From assembly GCA_965204405.1 (NCBI GenBank), contig CBDBEN010000002.1, positions 679,657 through 743,656 on the forward strand: a stretch of DNA of 64,000 bases, read 5' to 3'. The notes under the pieces are model-generated. The model made no database searches. It was given only the letters and a program-made list of their open reading frames with translations, and had not been told where the DNA came from. The position numbers and the translations under genes are program-made. This stretch comes from JANQPX01 sp965204405. GTDB lineage: Bacteria > Pseudomonadota > Alphaproteobacteria > Geminicoccales > Geminicoccaceae. Shown piece by piece: positions 49,288 through 58,498 of the stretch (the first letter of the stretch is position 1; the number at the start of each line of letters is the position of its first letter).

Positions 49288-50163
49288 ATGAACAAGCCGC
49301 TCGGCCTCTGGAACGCCTTGATCCTTTTGTGCCTGCCCTGCCTGCTTTTGGCAGCGTTCACACACTATCCGCTACTGCAGTCCGTTCTCGGATCATTCTG
49401 GAACAACGGCACCGCAATTCGGCCTTCGCGCTTCGTCGGACTGGACAATTACCAACAGCTTCTGACCGACGAGAGGCTGGCCAAGGTGCTGTGGAACAGC
49501 CTGCTCTACGCGCTGGTGACCATCCCGGTGTCGATCGCGCTTTCGCTTTCCATGGCACTGCTGGTTGATAGCAAGCTGCCCGGCAGGCCCTTCATGCGCC
49601 TGTCCTTCTTTCTTCCAACCATGTTGCCGATGATCGCGGTGGCCAATCTGTGGCTGTACGTCTACGCGCCGGGCATCGGCCTCATCGCACAGATCCTTGC
49701 GCTCTTTGGCTTGCCGTCGGTCAATTTTCTCGGCGATGCCGATACCGCCCTGGGCGCGATGATGGTGGTGGCGATCTGGAAGGAGGCTGGCCTGTTCATG
49801 ATCTTCTACCTCGCAGCCCTCCAGTCAGTCCCGACAAATCTCAAGGAAGCGGCGCGGCTCGAAGGCGCTGGACCAGTCAGAGTCTTTTTCGATGTGGTGC
49901 TGCCCCTGCTGACACCCACAACGGTTTTTGTCGCGGTCAACGCGCTGCTCAACGCCTTCCGGATGATCGACCACGTCGTGGTGATGACCGAGGGCGGCCC
50001 GAATAATGCGAGCGCCCTGCTGCTCTACTACATCTATCAGGTGACGTTCGGCTATCGCGACTTCGCCTTTGGTGCGACCCTTACGGTCCTCCTCGCCTGC
50101 GGGCTTGGCATCCTCGCCTACATTCAGTTCAAGCTTCTGGACAGACGGGCGCATTATCAATGA
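49288..50163 (+). CDS. ABC importer permease (UgpA type)
   Basis: A 291-residue inner-membrane permease with six helices. The cytoplasmic EAA loop, which contacts the ATPase, reads LKEAARLEGAGPVRVFFDVV. The N-terminal LLAAFTHYPLLQSVLGSFWN is typical of UgpA. GGAGG lies before the ATG. The stop overlaps the next permease start by four bases, so the pair is translationally coupled. Confidence 0.92.
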   Translation: MNKPLGLWNALILLCLPCLLLAAFTHYPLLQSVLGSFWNNGTAIRPSRFVGLDNYQQLLTDERLAKVLWNSLLYALVTIPVSIALSLSMALLVDSKLPGRPFMRLSFFLPTMLPMIAVANLWLYVYAPGIGLIAQILALFGLPSVNFLGDADTALGAMMVVAIWKEAGLFMIFYLAALQSVPTNLKEAARLEGAGPVRVFFDVVLPLLTPTTVFVAVNALLNAFRMIDHVVVMTEGGPNNASALLLYYIYQVTFGYRDFAFGATLTVLLACGLGILAYIQFKLLDRRAHYQ

Positions 50164-50999
50164 GCGGAACCACGCGCACACTGTCGCTGTCGCGGGGCTT
50201 CAACAGGCTGCTCGCCTGGAGCGTTGCCGCCGTTCTGGCGTTTCTGTGGGGCGTGCCCTTCCTCTATTCGGTGTGGACGGCATTCCATCCGGAGAAATAT
50301 TCGGTGAAGTTCCAGCTGGATGCACCGCTGACGCTCCAGAACTTCGTCACCGCGTGGCAAGCCGCCCCCTTCGCGCTTTATTTCACGAACACGATCTTGC
50401 TGGTCATCATGGTGATCATCGCGAATTTCGTGCTCTGTACGCTCGTCGCCTTCGCTTTCGTCCGCTACCGGTTCCGTTGGGCAGGGCCACTATTCGGCCT
50501 CATCATGATTCAGCTTCTGATTACGCCTGAAATCCTGATCGTGAAAAACTATCAAACGCTGGCGCAGTTGGGGTTTATTGACACCCTTGTCGGCATCGCC
50601 TTGCCTTATCTGACATCGGCGTTTGGTATCTTCCTATTGCGCCAGACATTCAAGACCGTGCCTAAGTCGCTGGACGAGGCCGCGGCCATCGAAGGCGCTG
50701 GCATGTGGCGGATCCTATGGGATGTCTACGTGCCCCTGGCAAGGCCGGTCTATCTCGCCTACGGGCTGGTCTCCGTGAGCTTCCACTGGAACAATTTCCT
50801 TTGGCCGCTGATCGTCACGAACTCCCCCGAGGCTCGGCCGGTCACCGTCGGCCTCAGCGTCTTCGCCACTGCCGACAGCGGCGTGGAATGGGCGCTGGTG
50901 AACGCAGCCACGCTGATGACCACCGCGCCGCTGGTCATCGGGTTTCTAATCTTTCAGAGACAATTCGTTGCTAACTTCATGCGTGCTGGCATCAAATAG
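50160..50999 (+). CDS. ABC importer permease (UgpE type)
   Basis: A 279-residue permease with six helices and the EAA loop SLDEAAAIEGAGMWRILWDV. WNNFLWPLIVTNSPEARPVT late in the protein is characteristic of the UgpE/MalG side. It completes the first importer. Downstream lies only a decayed transporter on the other strand. Confidence 0.92.
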   Translation: MSGTTRTLSLSRGFNRLLAWSVAAVLAFLWGVPFLYSVWTAFHPEKYSVKFQLDAPLTLQNFVTAWQAAPFALYFTNTILLVIMVIIANFVLCTLVAFAFVRYRFRWAGPLFGLIMIQLLITPEILIVKNYQTLAQLGFIDTLVGIALPYLTSAFGIFLLRQTFKTVPKSLDEAAAIEGAGMWRILWDVYVPLARPVYLAYGLVSVSFHWNNFLWPLIVTNSPEARPVTVGLSVFATADSGVEWALVNAATLMTTAPLVIGFLIFQRQFVANFMRAGIK

Positions 51000-51084
51000 C
51001 GATCCGTTAGTGTCGGCGGAATTGGTGGCGAAAACACTGTGCATTGTGAACAACGACTTCTGCAGCCCTGGTCGGAATTCGACA

Positions 51085-51422
51085 CGGGTGGTTGAGGTAA
51101 TGCCGAGCTTTTGCTGCAGCTCGAGCTCTTCTTCCCGCACTCGGCGGCGGAGCTTGGCATCGAGGCTGGAGAGCGGCGCGTCGAACAACAGAATTTCGGG
51201 CTCCAGCACGACCGCGCGTGCTACCGCGACCCGCTGCCGCTGGCCTCCGGAAAGCTTGGACGGCAGGCGGTCGTCATAGCCGGCGAGGCCGACGAGTTCC
51301 AGCGCTGCCTCAACATGCTCCCGACTGGCGCTTTTGGCGGTTCCAGAGACCGTCAGTCCGTAAGCGACGTTCTCTCGCACTCTCATGTTTGGAAATAGCG
51401 CATAGGACTGGAAGACGATGCC
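51085..51422 (-). pseudogene. Remnant of an ABC importer ATPase
   Basis: The minus strand reads GIVFQSYALFPNMRVRENVA, LSGGQRQRVAVARAVV, then LLFDAPLSSLDAKL, the middle of a Pot/Fbp-type ATPase. Walker A is gone, Walker B reads FDAP instead of the usual DEP, and the sequence stops being ATPase-like after LGIT. It is joined directly to a binding-protein remnant, marking an internal deletion. Confidence 0.8.
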
Positions 51423-52018
51423 GACAGTGGTTTCGCCGCGCAGCGACTTCATCCACTCGAAGCCCTCGTCTTCGCCCATGAGCTGGACGACGTGGCGAGC
51501 GTCGTATAGGCGGTGTCGGGGCTGTTGGGGTTGGCCATCTGCACCTCGCCGACATAGTCGGTCTTGATCAAATCGGCCTAGCAGGCAGGGGCTTCGAGGC
51601 CCTCTTCGGCGCGTAGTTCGCTGTTGTAGCCAAATCCGAGAGCACCCGCGTAGATGCCGACGGTCCGCCCGCCGATACCTCGTACTGGCTGATCGCCCAG
51701 GGATGTAGCTCCTCAAGCATAGGGGGTGTAGGCTTCGGTGAGCCCTTCTTCGGCCGCCTGAAGGTGCGGATCGCCAGTGCCGCCCCACCAGACGTCGCCT
51801 TTAGGGGTGTCTTGCTCTGCCAGAGTCTGGGCGCAGATTTCGTCACTGCTCTTTCTGGTGATCGCGACTTCGATGCCGGTCGCCTTGGTGAACTCGGTCA
51901 CCATAAGCTGACACCATTTTTTCCTGTGGGCTGCAATAGAGTATCAGCTTTCCGGCAGCATCGGCTGATCCAACGAATGCAAAGAGCGCGAGCGCGCTCG
52001 ACATCATTGCGCTTTCAT
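51423..52018 (-). pseudogene. Remnant of an iron/2-aminoethylphosphonate-type binding protein
   Basis: From the 52018 end the pieces read SALALFAFVGSADAAGKLIL, then after a one-base shift in an A-run LMVTEFTKATGIEVAITRKS and GDVWWGGTGDPHLQAAEEGL. Further shifts lead to DYVGEVQMANPNSPDTAYTT and FEWMKSLRG. This is a family-1 binding protein with at least three shifts. The gap between the Ugp-like operon and the EEP gene holds nothing else. Confidence 0.8.
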
Positions 52019-52156
52019 GTCTTGTCTCCCTTTTTGGGCGATCGAGTAAGGGTGTCGATCACCGTGGAATTTGCTGGTGCCTGCTGAAGCAGTAATCAGG
52101 TCTTCGATTATAGACTCTTAGCGTGCGCCAGTCCTATCGGGGACAAAGGGTCGCCC

Positions 52157-53236
52157 ATGCCACCTTCGTCATACCGTGCTACGACCAATTGCCTGATAGC
52201 ACCCAGTCCCGAGGATCGAGCGGCGGCGCTGGCCATGCCGCCGACGGTGGCCACTCATCGAGAGCTGATGGCGCGTCATCGGGGTGTGTTGGAGCAGATC
52301 GAGCAGCGCGCACTGTTTGCCGCGCGACCTGTACCGCTGGAAAGCGCGCGGATCCTGTTCTGGAATGCGGAACGCGGCAAGTTTCCGAAGGAGGCTGCCG
52401 GACTGCTCGAAACGCTCAATGCCGATGCGCTTCTCTTGTGCGAGCTTGATGTCGGCATGGCGCGTTCCGGCCAGCGCCACACGCCTGCAGCCCTCGCGGA
52501 CCGGCTTGGGTGCGGCTATGCCTTCGGTGTCGAATTCATAGAGCTCGGCCTCGGTGATCGCGCCGAGCAGGCTCTGTATCTGGGGAGGGAGAACGCGTCG
52601 GGTCTCCACGGTGCAGCGATCCTGTCGCCGCACCGCTTGGCCGAGCCGACGCTTATTCGACTGGAAAGCGGCGGGGCCTGGTTGGATGGCAGCCGCGGCG
52701 AAAGCCGAGTGGGCGGGCGGGTCGCGTTGCTGGCGTTGCTTGACGTCGGGGGCAGTCCGTTGACCATGGTTAGCGTACATCTGGAAAGCCACAGTGATCC
52801 GGCAGCGCGGGCGGACCAGGTCGAGTTGCTGCTCGGTGAAGTCGACCGTTTTGCTGGCGTCTCTCCAGTCCTGATCGGCGGCGATTTCAACACGTCGACC
52901 GTCAGCAGGGACTGGGCGCGCGGCACCGGGGAAAAGCCGGTGCTGCCGCTGGAGCGCGTGCTCGATCCGGTGCGCTACGAGCCGCTGTTCGAGGTAATGG
53001 CAGCGGCCGGTTATGAATGGCAGAGCTGCAATGCCCTTGGCCTGGCCACCCAGCGCACCCGGCCGGACGGTACGCCGAAGCCGCCGCTCGGTAAGATCGA
53101 TTGGTTCTTCAGCCGCGGTCTCCATGCGAGCGCTGCCGAGACGATTCCAGCGGTCGACCTCGATGGACAGGCGATCTCGGACCATGAAATCCTGGCTGTG
53201 ACAGTGCAGCCGAACGCGGCGTGCGGTGCGTGTTGA
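52157..53236 (+). CDS. EEP-fold phosphodiesterase/phosphatase candidate
   Basis: A 359-residue endonuclease/exonuclease/phosphatase-superfamily protein with a complete active site: ILFWNAERGKFPKEAA, LLLCELDVGMARSG, VSVHLESHSDPAARADQ, VLIGGDFNTSTVSRDWA and GQAISDHEILAVTV. No signal peptide is seen, so it acts in the cytoplasm. The superfamily cleaves phosphodiesters in nucleic acids, phospholipids and inositol phosphates. Placed between two importers and near two phosphatases, a small-molecule substrate is more likely than DNA; this is inference. Its 5' end is uncertain by about 25 codons. Confidence 0.82.
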   Translation: MPPSSYRATTNCLIAPSPEDRAAALAMPPTVATHRELMARHRGVLEQIEQRALFAARPVPLESARILFWNAERGKFPKEAAGLLETLNADALLLCELDVGMARSGQRHTPAALADRLGCGYAFGVEFIELGLGDRAEQALYLGRENASGLHGAAILSPHRLAEPTLIRLESGGAWLDGSRGESRVGGRVALLALLDVGGSPLTMVSVHLESHSDPAARADQVELLLGEVDRFAGVSPVLIGGDFNTSTVSRDWARGTGEKPVLPLERVLDPVRYEPLFEVMAAAGYEWQSCNALGLATQRTRPDGTPKPPLGKIDWFFSRGLHASAAETIPAVDLDGQAISDHEILAVTVQPNAACGAC

Positions 53237-53325
53237 CGAATTGATTCGCCGGGAGTTGGCTGACGTCGAATTTCTGTTAGGCTGGACAACAGAATCACGA
53301 GCCATCAACCGATTGGCTTAAAAAA

Positions 53326-54453
53326 ATGACAGGCGAGGCACTATCTCTGGATCGTATCGAGACCGCTTACGGCTCGACCTTGATCTTGAAGGGCGTTTCG
53401 CTTGCGGTGGAGCCCGGAGAGTTTGTCGCTCTGCTTGGCTCATCCGGTTGCGGCAAGACCACCTTGCTGCGTGCGATTTCCGGCTTCGTCGATGTTCGTG
53501 CCGGCCGCATTCAGGTCGGTGAAAGGGACATCACGCACCTGCCGCCCGAGAAGCGCGACATGGCGATGGTGTTCCAGTCCTATGCGCTCTGGCCGCATAT
53601 GACCACCGCTGAAAATATCGCCTACGGCCTTCGCCTTCGTGGAATCAACAGCGCCGAGGGCCGGCGGCGCGTGCAGGACGTTCTGGTCATGCTCGGCCTG
53701 GATGGCCTCGGCGACCGTGCGGTGACTGCACTCTCCGGCGGGCAGCGACAGCGCGTGGCCCTTGGGCGGGCGCTGGCGATCAATCCGCGCATTCTCCTGC
53801 TTGATGAGCCGCTCTCCAATCTCGATGCGCGCATCCGGCATACCGTGCGCCACGAGATCAAGGCCCTACAGCAGCATCTCGGCATCACCACCATCCACGT
53901 CACCCATGATCGCGAGGAGGCGATGATCATGGCCGATCGCCTCGTGGTGATGGAGGCCGGTGAGATTCGGCAAGTGGATACGCCGGAGGTCATCTACAAT
54001 CGACCGGCCTCCCCCTTCGTCGCCGCCTTCATGGGCGCCGACAACGTCATCTGGCTGGACATCCGCGCGGCGGATGGCGGACTGCAAGTCGAAGCGAGCG
54101 AACACAGTGACGCTGTGCTGTTGCCACTGTCCGACAAGCGTGATGCCGCCGGCATCCATGTTGAAGGCGCCGCCGAAGGACGAAAGGCCGCCCATTTCAG
54201 AAGCGAAGCTGCGACGATGTTGCTGGATGATCAGACACCGCCGGACAGCCTGGTGCTGCGTGGCGTGGTTCGTCAGTCCACCTATCCCGGCGGTTTCTAT
54301 CGCTATGCTGTCGATATCGGCGATGAAAGGTTCATGGTCGACGATCTAAGGCGGGTCGATCTTGGCGAGAAGGTGAGGGTTGCCCTGTCGGCGGATGCGC
54401 TGAGCCTTTTCTCCACAACAGTTGTCGAAGGAGAAAACCAACCGGCGCACTGA
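53326..54453 (+). CDS. ABC importer ATPase (PotA/FbpC type)
   Basis: A 375-residue ATPase: Walker A GSSGCGKTTLLRA, Q-loop VFQSYALWPHMT, signature LSGGQRQRVALGRA, Walker B LLLDEPLSNLDARI and switch VTHDREEAM. A C-terminal TOBE domain includes GVVRQSTYPGGFYRYAVDIG. No ribosome site is obvious before the ATG. It opens the second importer operon, about 90 bases after the EEP gene. Confidence 0.92.
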   Translation: MTGEALSLDRIETAYGSTLILKGVSLAVEPGEFVALLGSSGCGKTTLLRAISGFVDVRAGRIQVGERDITHLPPEKRDMAMVFQSYALWPHMTTAENIAYGLRLRGINSAEGRRRVQDVLVMLGLDGLGDRAVTALSGGQRQRVALGRALAINPRILLLDEPLSNLDARIRHTVRHEIKALQQHLGITTIHVTHDREEAMIMADRLVVMEAGEIRQVDTPEVIYNRPASPFVAAFMGADNVIWLDIRAADGGLQVEASEHSDAVLLPLSDKRDAAGIHVEGAAEGRKAAHFRSEAATMLLDDQTPPDSLVLRGVVRQSTYPGGFYRYAVDIGDERFMVDDLRRVDLGEKVRVALSADALSLFSTTVVEGENQPAH

Positions 54454-54481
54454 TCTCGCGCCTATTCAGGGAGGGAAATTG

Positions 54482-55633
54482 ATGACGTTTGATCGTTGGA
54501 TGACATTTGCTGCCGCCTCGGTGATCGCTCTGACTGCTGCCGCCGATGCCAAGGCCGAGACCGTCTTGAACGTGGTCACTGCAGGCTCCGAGAACATGGT
54601 CGACTATGTGACGGACTATCTCGGGCCGATGTTCGAAGAGCAGAATCCCGGTGTCACGGTGAACGTCACCGGCACCGGACCGGGCGATGCAGGGTCCCAG
54701 AAAATCTTTGAAAAGCTGGATGCGCAGATGAAGGCTGGTGTCGAGGCCTGGGACGTCGACGTCGCCGTGGTTCATCAAAAGAAGGCGGGCGATATGGTCG
54801 AGGCGACCTTGCTTGCCCCTTATCGCGGCGATATCGACACCGGCTCGCTGGTCAGCCGCGATACGGCCAAGATGGCGCTTGGGATCGACGTCGACGGCTA
54901 TGTTATGCCGATGTTCCACAGCCAGACTGCGATCGCCTATCATCCGTCACTGGTCGCAGAGCCGCCAGCTTCCTATGACGAACTCAAGGGCTGGGTCGAG
55001 GCCAATCCTGGCGCGTTCGGCTATAACGGCATCAAGAACGGCATGTCCGGAGTGAGCTTCGTGGTCGGCTGGATGTACGCCCATACTGGCCAGGCCGACC
55101 AATTGCAGAACGGGCCTTATGACGCCGCGATCGAGGCGGACTGGGCGGGTGCTTTGGACGAGCTGAAGGCGTTCAACGAGCATATCACGCTGACCCCCGG
55201 CAATGCCGGCACCCTCGATATGCTCAATCGCGGCGAGATCGCGATGGGCCCGGTCTGGGTCGACATGTTCTATACTTGGCAGGCCGACGGCCGGGTGTCG
55301 CCCGACATGAAGCTGAAGCTGATCGAGCCCGGTATGCCCGGCCAGCCGATGTACTACGTAAGCCCCGCCAAGGCGACCAACCCGGACCTCGCAAAAAAAT
55401 TCATAGCACTCGCGACGTCGCCTGACGTCCAGGCCGAAGGCATCGTCAAGAATTTCAACTGGTATCCCGGCATCGACGCCGAGCATGTCCAGGGCTCTCT
55501 CGACGAGGCCACCTGGAGCAAGCTATTCGCCGATGTGACGCCCGAGGATCTGGCGACCAAGGGCAAGGCTTTCCCGATCGGCCCGTTCTTCGACGACATC
55601 AAGGAGGCCTACGAGAAGCAGGTCGAGAACTGA
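54482..55633 (+). CDS. Extracellular solute-binding protein (Pot/Fbp superfamily)
   Basis: A 383-residue periplasmic protein. The signal peptide spans FAAASVIALTAAADAKA, and the body has GPMFEEQNPGVTVNVTGTGP, EAWDVDVAVVHQKKAGDMVE, PMFHSQTAIAYHPSLV and GEIAMGPVWVDMFYTWQADG. GGGAGGG lies before the ATG at 54482, which is preferred over 54422. The ligand is unknown. A textbook terminator hairpin follows the stop, before the permease genes. Confidence 0.9.
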   Translation: MTFDRWMTFAAASVIALTAAADAKAETVLNVVTAGSENMVDYVTDYLGPMFEEQNPGVTVNVTGTGPGDAGSQKIFEKLDAQMKAGVEAWDVDVAVVHQKKAGDMVEATLLAPYRGDIDTGSLVSRDTAKMALGIDVDGYVMPMFHSQTAIAYHPSLVAEPPASYDELKGWVEANPGAFGYNGIKNGMSGVSFVVGWMYAHTGQADQLQNGPYDAAIEADWAGALDELKAFNEHITLTPGNAGTLDMLNRGEIAMGPVWVDMFYTWQADGRVSPDMKLKLIEPGMPGQPMYYVSPAKATNPDLAKKFIALATSPDVQAEGIVKNFNWYPGIDAEHVQGSLDEATWSKLFADVTPEDLATKGKAFPIGPFFDDIKEAYEKQVEN

Positions 55634-55646
55634 TGGTTTCCTGCCA

Positions 55647-55683
55647 GGGAGATGGGTTTCGGCCCATCTCCCTCGGTTTTTCC
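55647..55683 (+). terminator. Hairpin with T-run after the second binding-protein gene
   Basis: Ten-base exact arms GGGAGATGGG / CCCATCTCCC, a TTTCGG loop, then TCGGTTTTT. It looks like a partial intrinsic terminator inside the operon, limiting permease expression. The ATG at 55652 lies in the stem, which argues against it as a start. Confidence 0.75.
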
Positions 55684-55684
55684 C

Positions 55685-56518
55685 ATGCGTGAATCCCGTC
55701 TGATATCGCTGGCACTGGTCGCACCGGCACTGCTCATCTTGCTGCTGCTGTTCGTCTACCCGCTCGGCTTTTCGTTGGTGACCGCGTTTGTCGACGAGCA
55801 GAACGCCTGGACCGTCGCGAACTTCACGAAGGCGTTCGAATTCTATTCGCGCGATATTCTGTTCACCGTGATGATCGTCGCACTATCGACGGTGCTGATC
55901 GGCCTTTCTGCGATCGCGATCGGCGGCTATCTGGTTCTCGGTGAGAACCCGCGCGCCGTCGCTTTGTTGAAATGGCTCTATCGCTGGCCGCTCTTCATCC
56001 CGTTCGTGGTCGCGGGCCAGCTCATGCGCACCTTCCTCGCCAAGAACGGCATGATGAACAACACCCTGGTCGGCATGGGCATCCTCGAGCCGCTCCAGAC
56101 GCAGAGCTTCCTCGACTGGCGCGGCATCGTCATCACCTTCGTCTGGAAGCAGACGCCGTTCGTCGCTCTCCTCGTGTCCGGCGCCATGGCCTCGCTCGAC
56201 CGCTCGACCATCGAGGCCGCGCGCAATCTGGGTGCGGGGCGCCTGCGCATCCTGTTCGAGATCGTGGTCCCACAAATCCGCACGACCCTGGCCGTCGGCC
56301 TCATTCTGTCCTTCGTCACCATGATGTCGGTGCTCTCGGTGCCGCTGATGATCAACGCCCAAAGCCCGACCATGCTCACCGTTGACATGGCCTTTCGCAT
56401 CAATTCCTACGGCGACTACGGCACCGCCAATGCGCTCGGCTTCATCTCCTATCTCATGACCGGCCTGGTCGCCTGGATCTACCTCCGCCAAGGTGTCCGG
56501 GACGCCGGACGGCGATGA
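55685..56518 (+). CDS. ABC importer permease (PotB type)
   Basis: A 277-residue permease with six helices. ALVAPALLILLLLFVYPLGF opens it and the EAA loop is TIEAARNLGAGRLRILFEIV. The ATG at 55685 lies just after the terminator-like hairpin; no clear ribosome site is present, consistent with low expression. It overlaps the next permease gene by four bases. Confidence 0.9.
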   Translation: MRESRLISLALVAPALLILLLLFVYPLGFSLVTAFVDEQNAWTVANFTKAFEFYSRDILFTVMIVALSTVLIGLSAIAIGGYLVLGENPRAVALLKWLYRWPLFIPFVVAGQLMRTFLAKNGMMNNTLVGMGILEPLQTQSFLDWRGIVITFVWKQTPFVALLVSGAMASLDRSTIEAARNLGAGRLRILFEIVVPQIRTTLAVGLILSFVTMMSVLSVPLMINAQSPTMLTVDMAFRINSYGDYGTANALGFISYLMTGLVAWIYLRQGVRDAGRR

Positions 56519-57336
56519 CTTGGGTCGGGACCTGGCACAGGCTTCGGTGGCTGCCGGTGGGCATTGTGCTCGGGCTCTTGGCGTTCGCCATCTTCGGACC
56601 GCTCTTGAACATGCTGCTCTGGGCGGTGGCGGAGAAATGGTACTTTCCGCATAAGCTGCCGCTGGAATACGGCCTCTCCTTTTGGGAGCGGGTCTTTCGG
56701 CCCCAGGGCAACGCGATGGAGTCGCTCTGGACCAGCATCGCGATCGCGCTTTTCACCGTCGCCGCCTGCCTAGCCGTCTCGATCCCGGCCGGTTACGCGC
56801 TCGCCCGCCGCAGCCTGCCGCTCCGAGCTCTCATCCTGCTCGCCTTCCTTCTTCCTCAGGCCTTTCCAAGCCTCGCCGTCTACATCAACGTCGCCCGCAT
56901 CTTCTACGGCTTCGGTCTGAACGGCACGATCGCCGGCGTGGTTCTCGTCCACACCATGCACGGCCTGGTATTCTCGGTCTGGATCGCGACTGCGGCCTTC
57001 GCGGCCGTGGATCAGGACCTCGAAGCGGCAGCGCGTAACATCGGGGCTGGCCCGCTTCGCACCTTCATGACGATCACCCTGCCGCTCGCCGCACCTGGCA
57101 TCATGGCAAGCGCCATCTTCGTCTTTCTGGAATCACTAGACGAGTTCACCGGCACCTATTTCGTCGGCGTGCCGGACATCACCACGCTGCCCTTGCTCCT
57201 CTTCCGGGCAAGCATGGAAGGCAATTATCAGATCGCTTCGATCACCGCCTTGATCCTGCTCGTGCCCTCGATCGGTTTCATGCTTTTTATCGAGCGCTTC
57301 CTGAAAGCCGATGTGCTGGCGAAGATCGGAAGCTGA
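56515..57336 (+). CDS. ABC importer permease (PotC type)
   Basis: A 273-residue permease with six helices and the EAA loop DLEAAARNIGAGPLRTFMTI. FLESLDEFTGTYFVGVPDIT near the end is typical of the Pot/Fbp group. It ends the second importer and converges on the PP2C-like gene. Confidence 0.91.
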   Translation: MTWVGTWHRLRWLPVGIVLGLLAFAIFGPLLNMLLWAVAEKWYFPHKLPLEYGLSFWERVFRPQGNAMESLWTSIAIALFTVAACLAVSIPAGYALARRSLPLRALILLAFLLPQAFPSLAVYINVARIFYGFGLNGTIAGVVLVHTMHGLVFSVWIATAAFAAVDQDLEAAARNIGAGPLRTFMTITLPLAAPGIMASAIFVFLESLDEFTGTYFVGVPDITTLPLLLFRASMEGNYQIASITALILLVPSIGFMLFIERFLKADVLAKIGS

Positions 57337-57389
57337 GTGGCTGTTCGACCCCTGTACGAGCCTGCCTTTGCGGCATCATCGTCCCAAAG

Positions 57390-58388
57390 CTAAGGTCGAT
57401 GGATCACGATCACCGTGCGATCGTCGGCATAGCTGCTGGCCGTGCTGCCTTTAGGGCTTGGATAGCGGTCGATCTTGTCGGGATCAATGCGCTCGACTTC
57501 TTGGAACGAAGCTTCCCAGGCGGCGACGGACGGTGTCTCGGCCGTCGCAAAATAGCCGTCAGTGAAGAGCTCGATGCTGCTCACGGCCGAACGATCGCGA
57601 TCGATGACCTGGACCAGGGCCATCGGCGTCTCGAAGCCGTCGAGGACGGCGTAGCTCAACGGACTGCTGGTATTGTTCTGGAAACCGCCCTGGCCTGCGA
57701 GAATACCGCCATCGATCAGTCGCTCGATATCGCCGGGCGGGACAGCCGGGAATTGCTGCTGACAGCTCGCCAGACAGGCGGCGCGCAGTTCCGAAAGGAG
57801 CGTCTCGTCGAGCCATGGTCGCATGTCGGGATGAACGCGGACGGCACCGTGAAAGGCGCAGGCGCGGCCGACCCGCGCCTGGTCGTCCGGCGTGCCGCCT
57901 CTGCTCGCCACCAGGCGATAAGCCTCCTGTCGCAGGCTCGCGGTAGCCCGATCGAGCCCGGTATCGTTCTGCCAGAGCTCGCTGCCGTTGAGCCTGAGCC
58001 CGCTGTCGCCGATGAGGATGAAGCGCCAAAAGCCGTTGCCCTCGGCGGCCAAGGTCAGCGTCGCCCCGAAACGCCGCGCCGGCTCCTGCTGGGCCAGGTC
58101 AAGAATGCCGTGGCGTTGATAAGCGTCCCGAATGGCGTGCGCTGCTCGCCCAACCAGCTCAGCAGGATCGAGCGCCGTTGCGGTCGGATCGAGCAGGAAG
58201 GCCACGGTCGCTTGCTGCACCGTGCGGGCAGCGACCTGGCCAGAGCTCAGGCCGTCATAGCGATGGCTGGTCCTGGCGCTGACCCCGTCAATCACGGCAT
58301 AGCCGCGGCCGGGCAGGATCAAAAACTGATCCTCATTGTTCGCTGGGTCGTCGGGTGTCTTGGCTTCGGTGAACGCCTCGATCCGCAT
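57390..58388 (-). CDS. PP2C-like phosphatase
   Basis: A 332-residue protein with a PP2C-type metal site: DPANNEDQFLILPGRGYAVI, DGVSARTSHRYDG, LIGDSGLRLNG and the final SYADDRTVIVIHRP. The family usually acts on phosphoproteins. Here there is no membrane or sensor domain, and the gene sits between two importers beside other phosphoester enzymes, so a small-molecule substrate should be considered. GAAGGTG lies before the ATG. It is the only intact gene on the minus strand in the importer region after 46 kb. Confidence 0.8.
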   Translation of the reverse strand: MRIEAFTEAKTPDDPANNEDQFLILPGRGYAVIDGVSARTSHRYDGLSSGQVAARTVQQATVAFLLDPTATALDPAELVGRAAHAIRDAYQRHGILDLAQQEPARRFGATLTLAAEGNGFWRFILIGDSGLRLNGSELWQNDTGLDRATASLRQEAYRLVASRGGTPDDQARVGRACAFHGAVRVHPDMRPWLDETLLSELRAACLASCQQQFPAVPPGDIERLIDGGILAGQGGFQNNTSSPLSYAVLDGFETPMALVQVIDRDRSAVSSIELFTDGYFATAETPSVAAWEASFQEVERIDPDKIDRYPSPKGSTASSYADDRTVIVIHRP

Positions 58389-58498
58389 CGCTTACAGGCA
58401 CCTTCGGACGGGAGGTAACGCGCTGACCATTGCGCTGTTGAAGGCAACTGTGACAGGTTGGTGACAACAAGGCCAGAGAAGCAAACAGGGAGACGACA

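Noticed and set aside
52169..53308. 379-codon open frame antisense to the EEP gene
   Set aside because: All EEP active-site motifs are on the plus strand.
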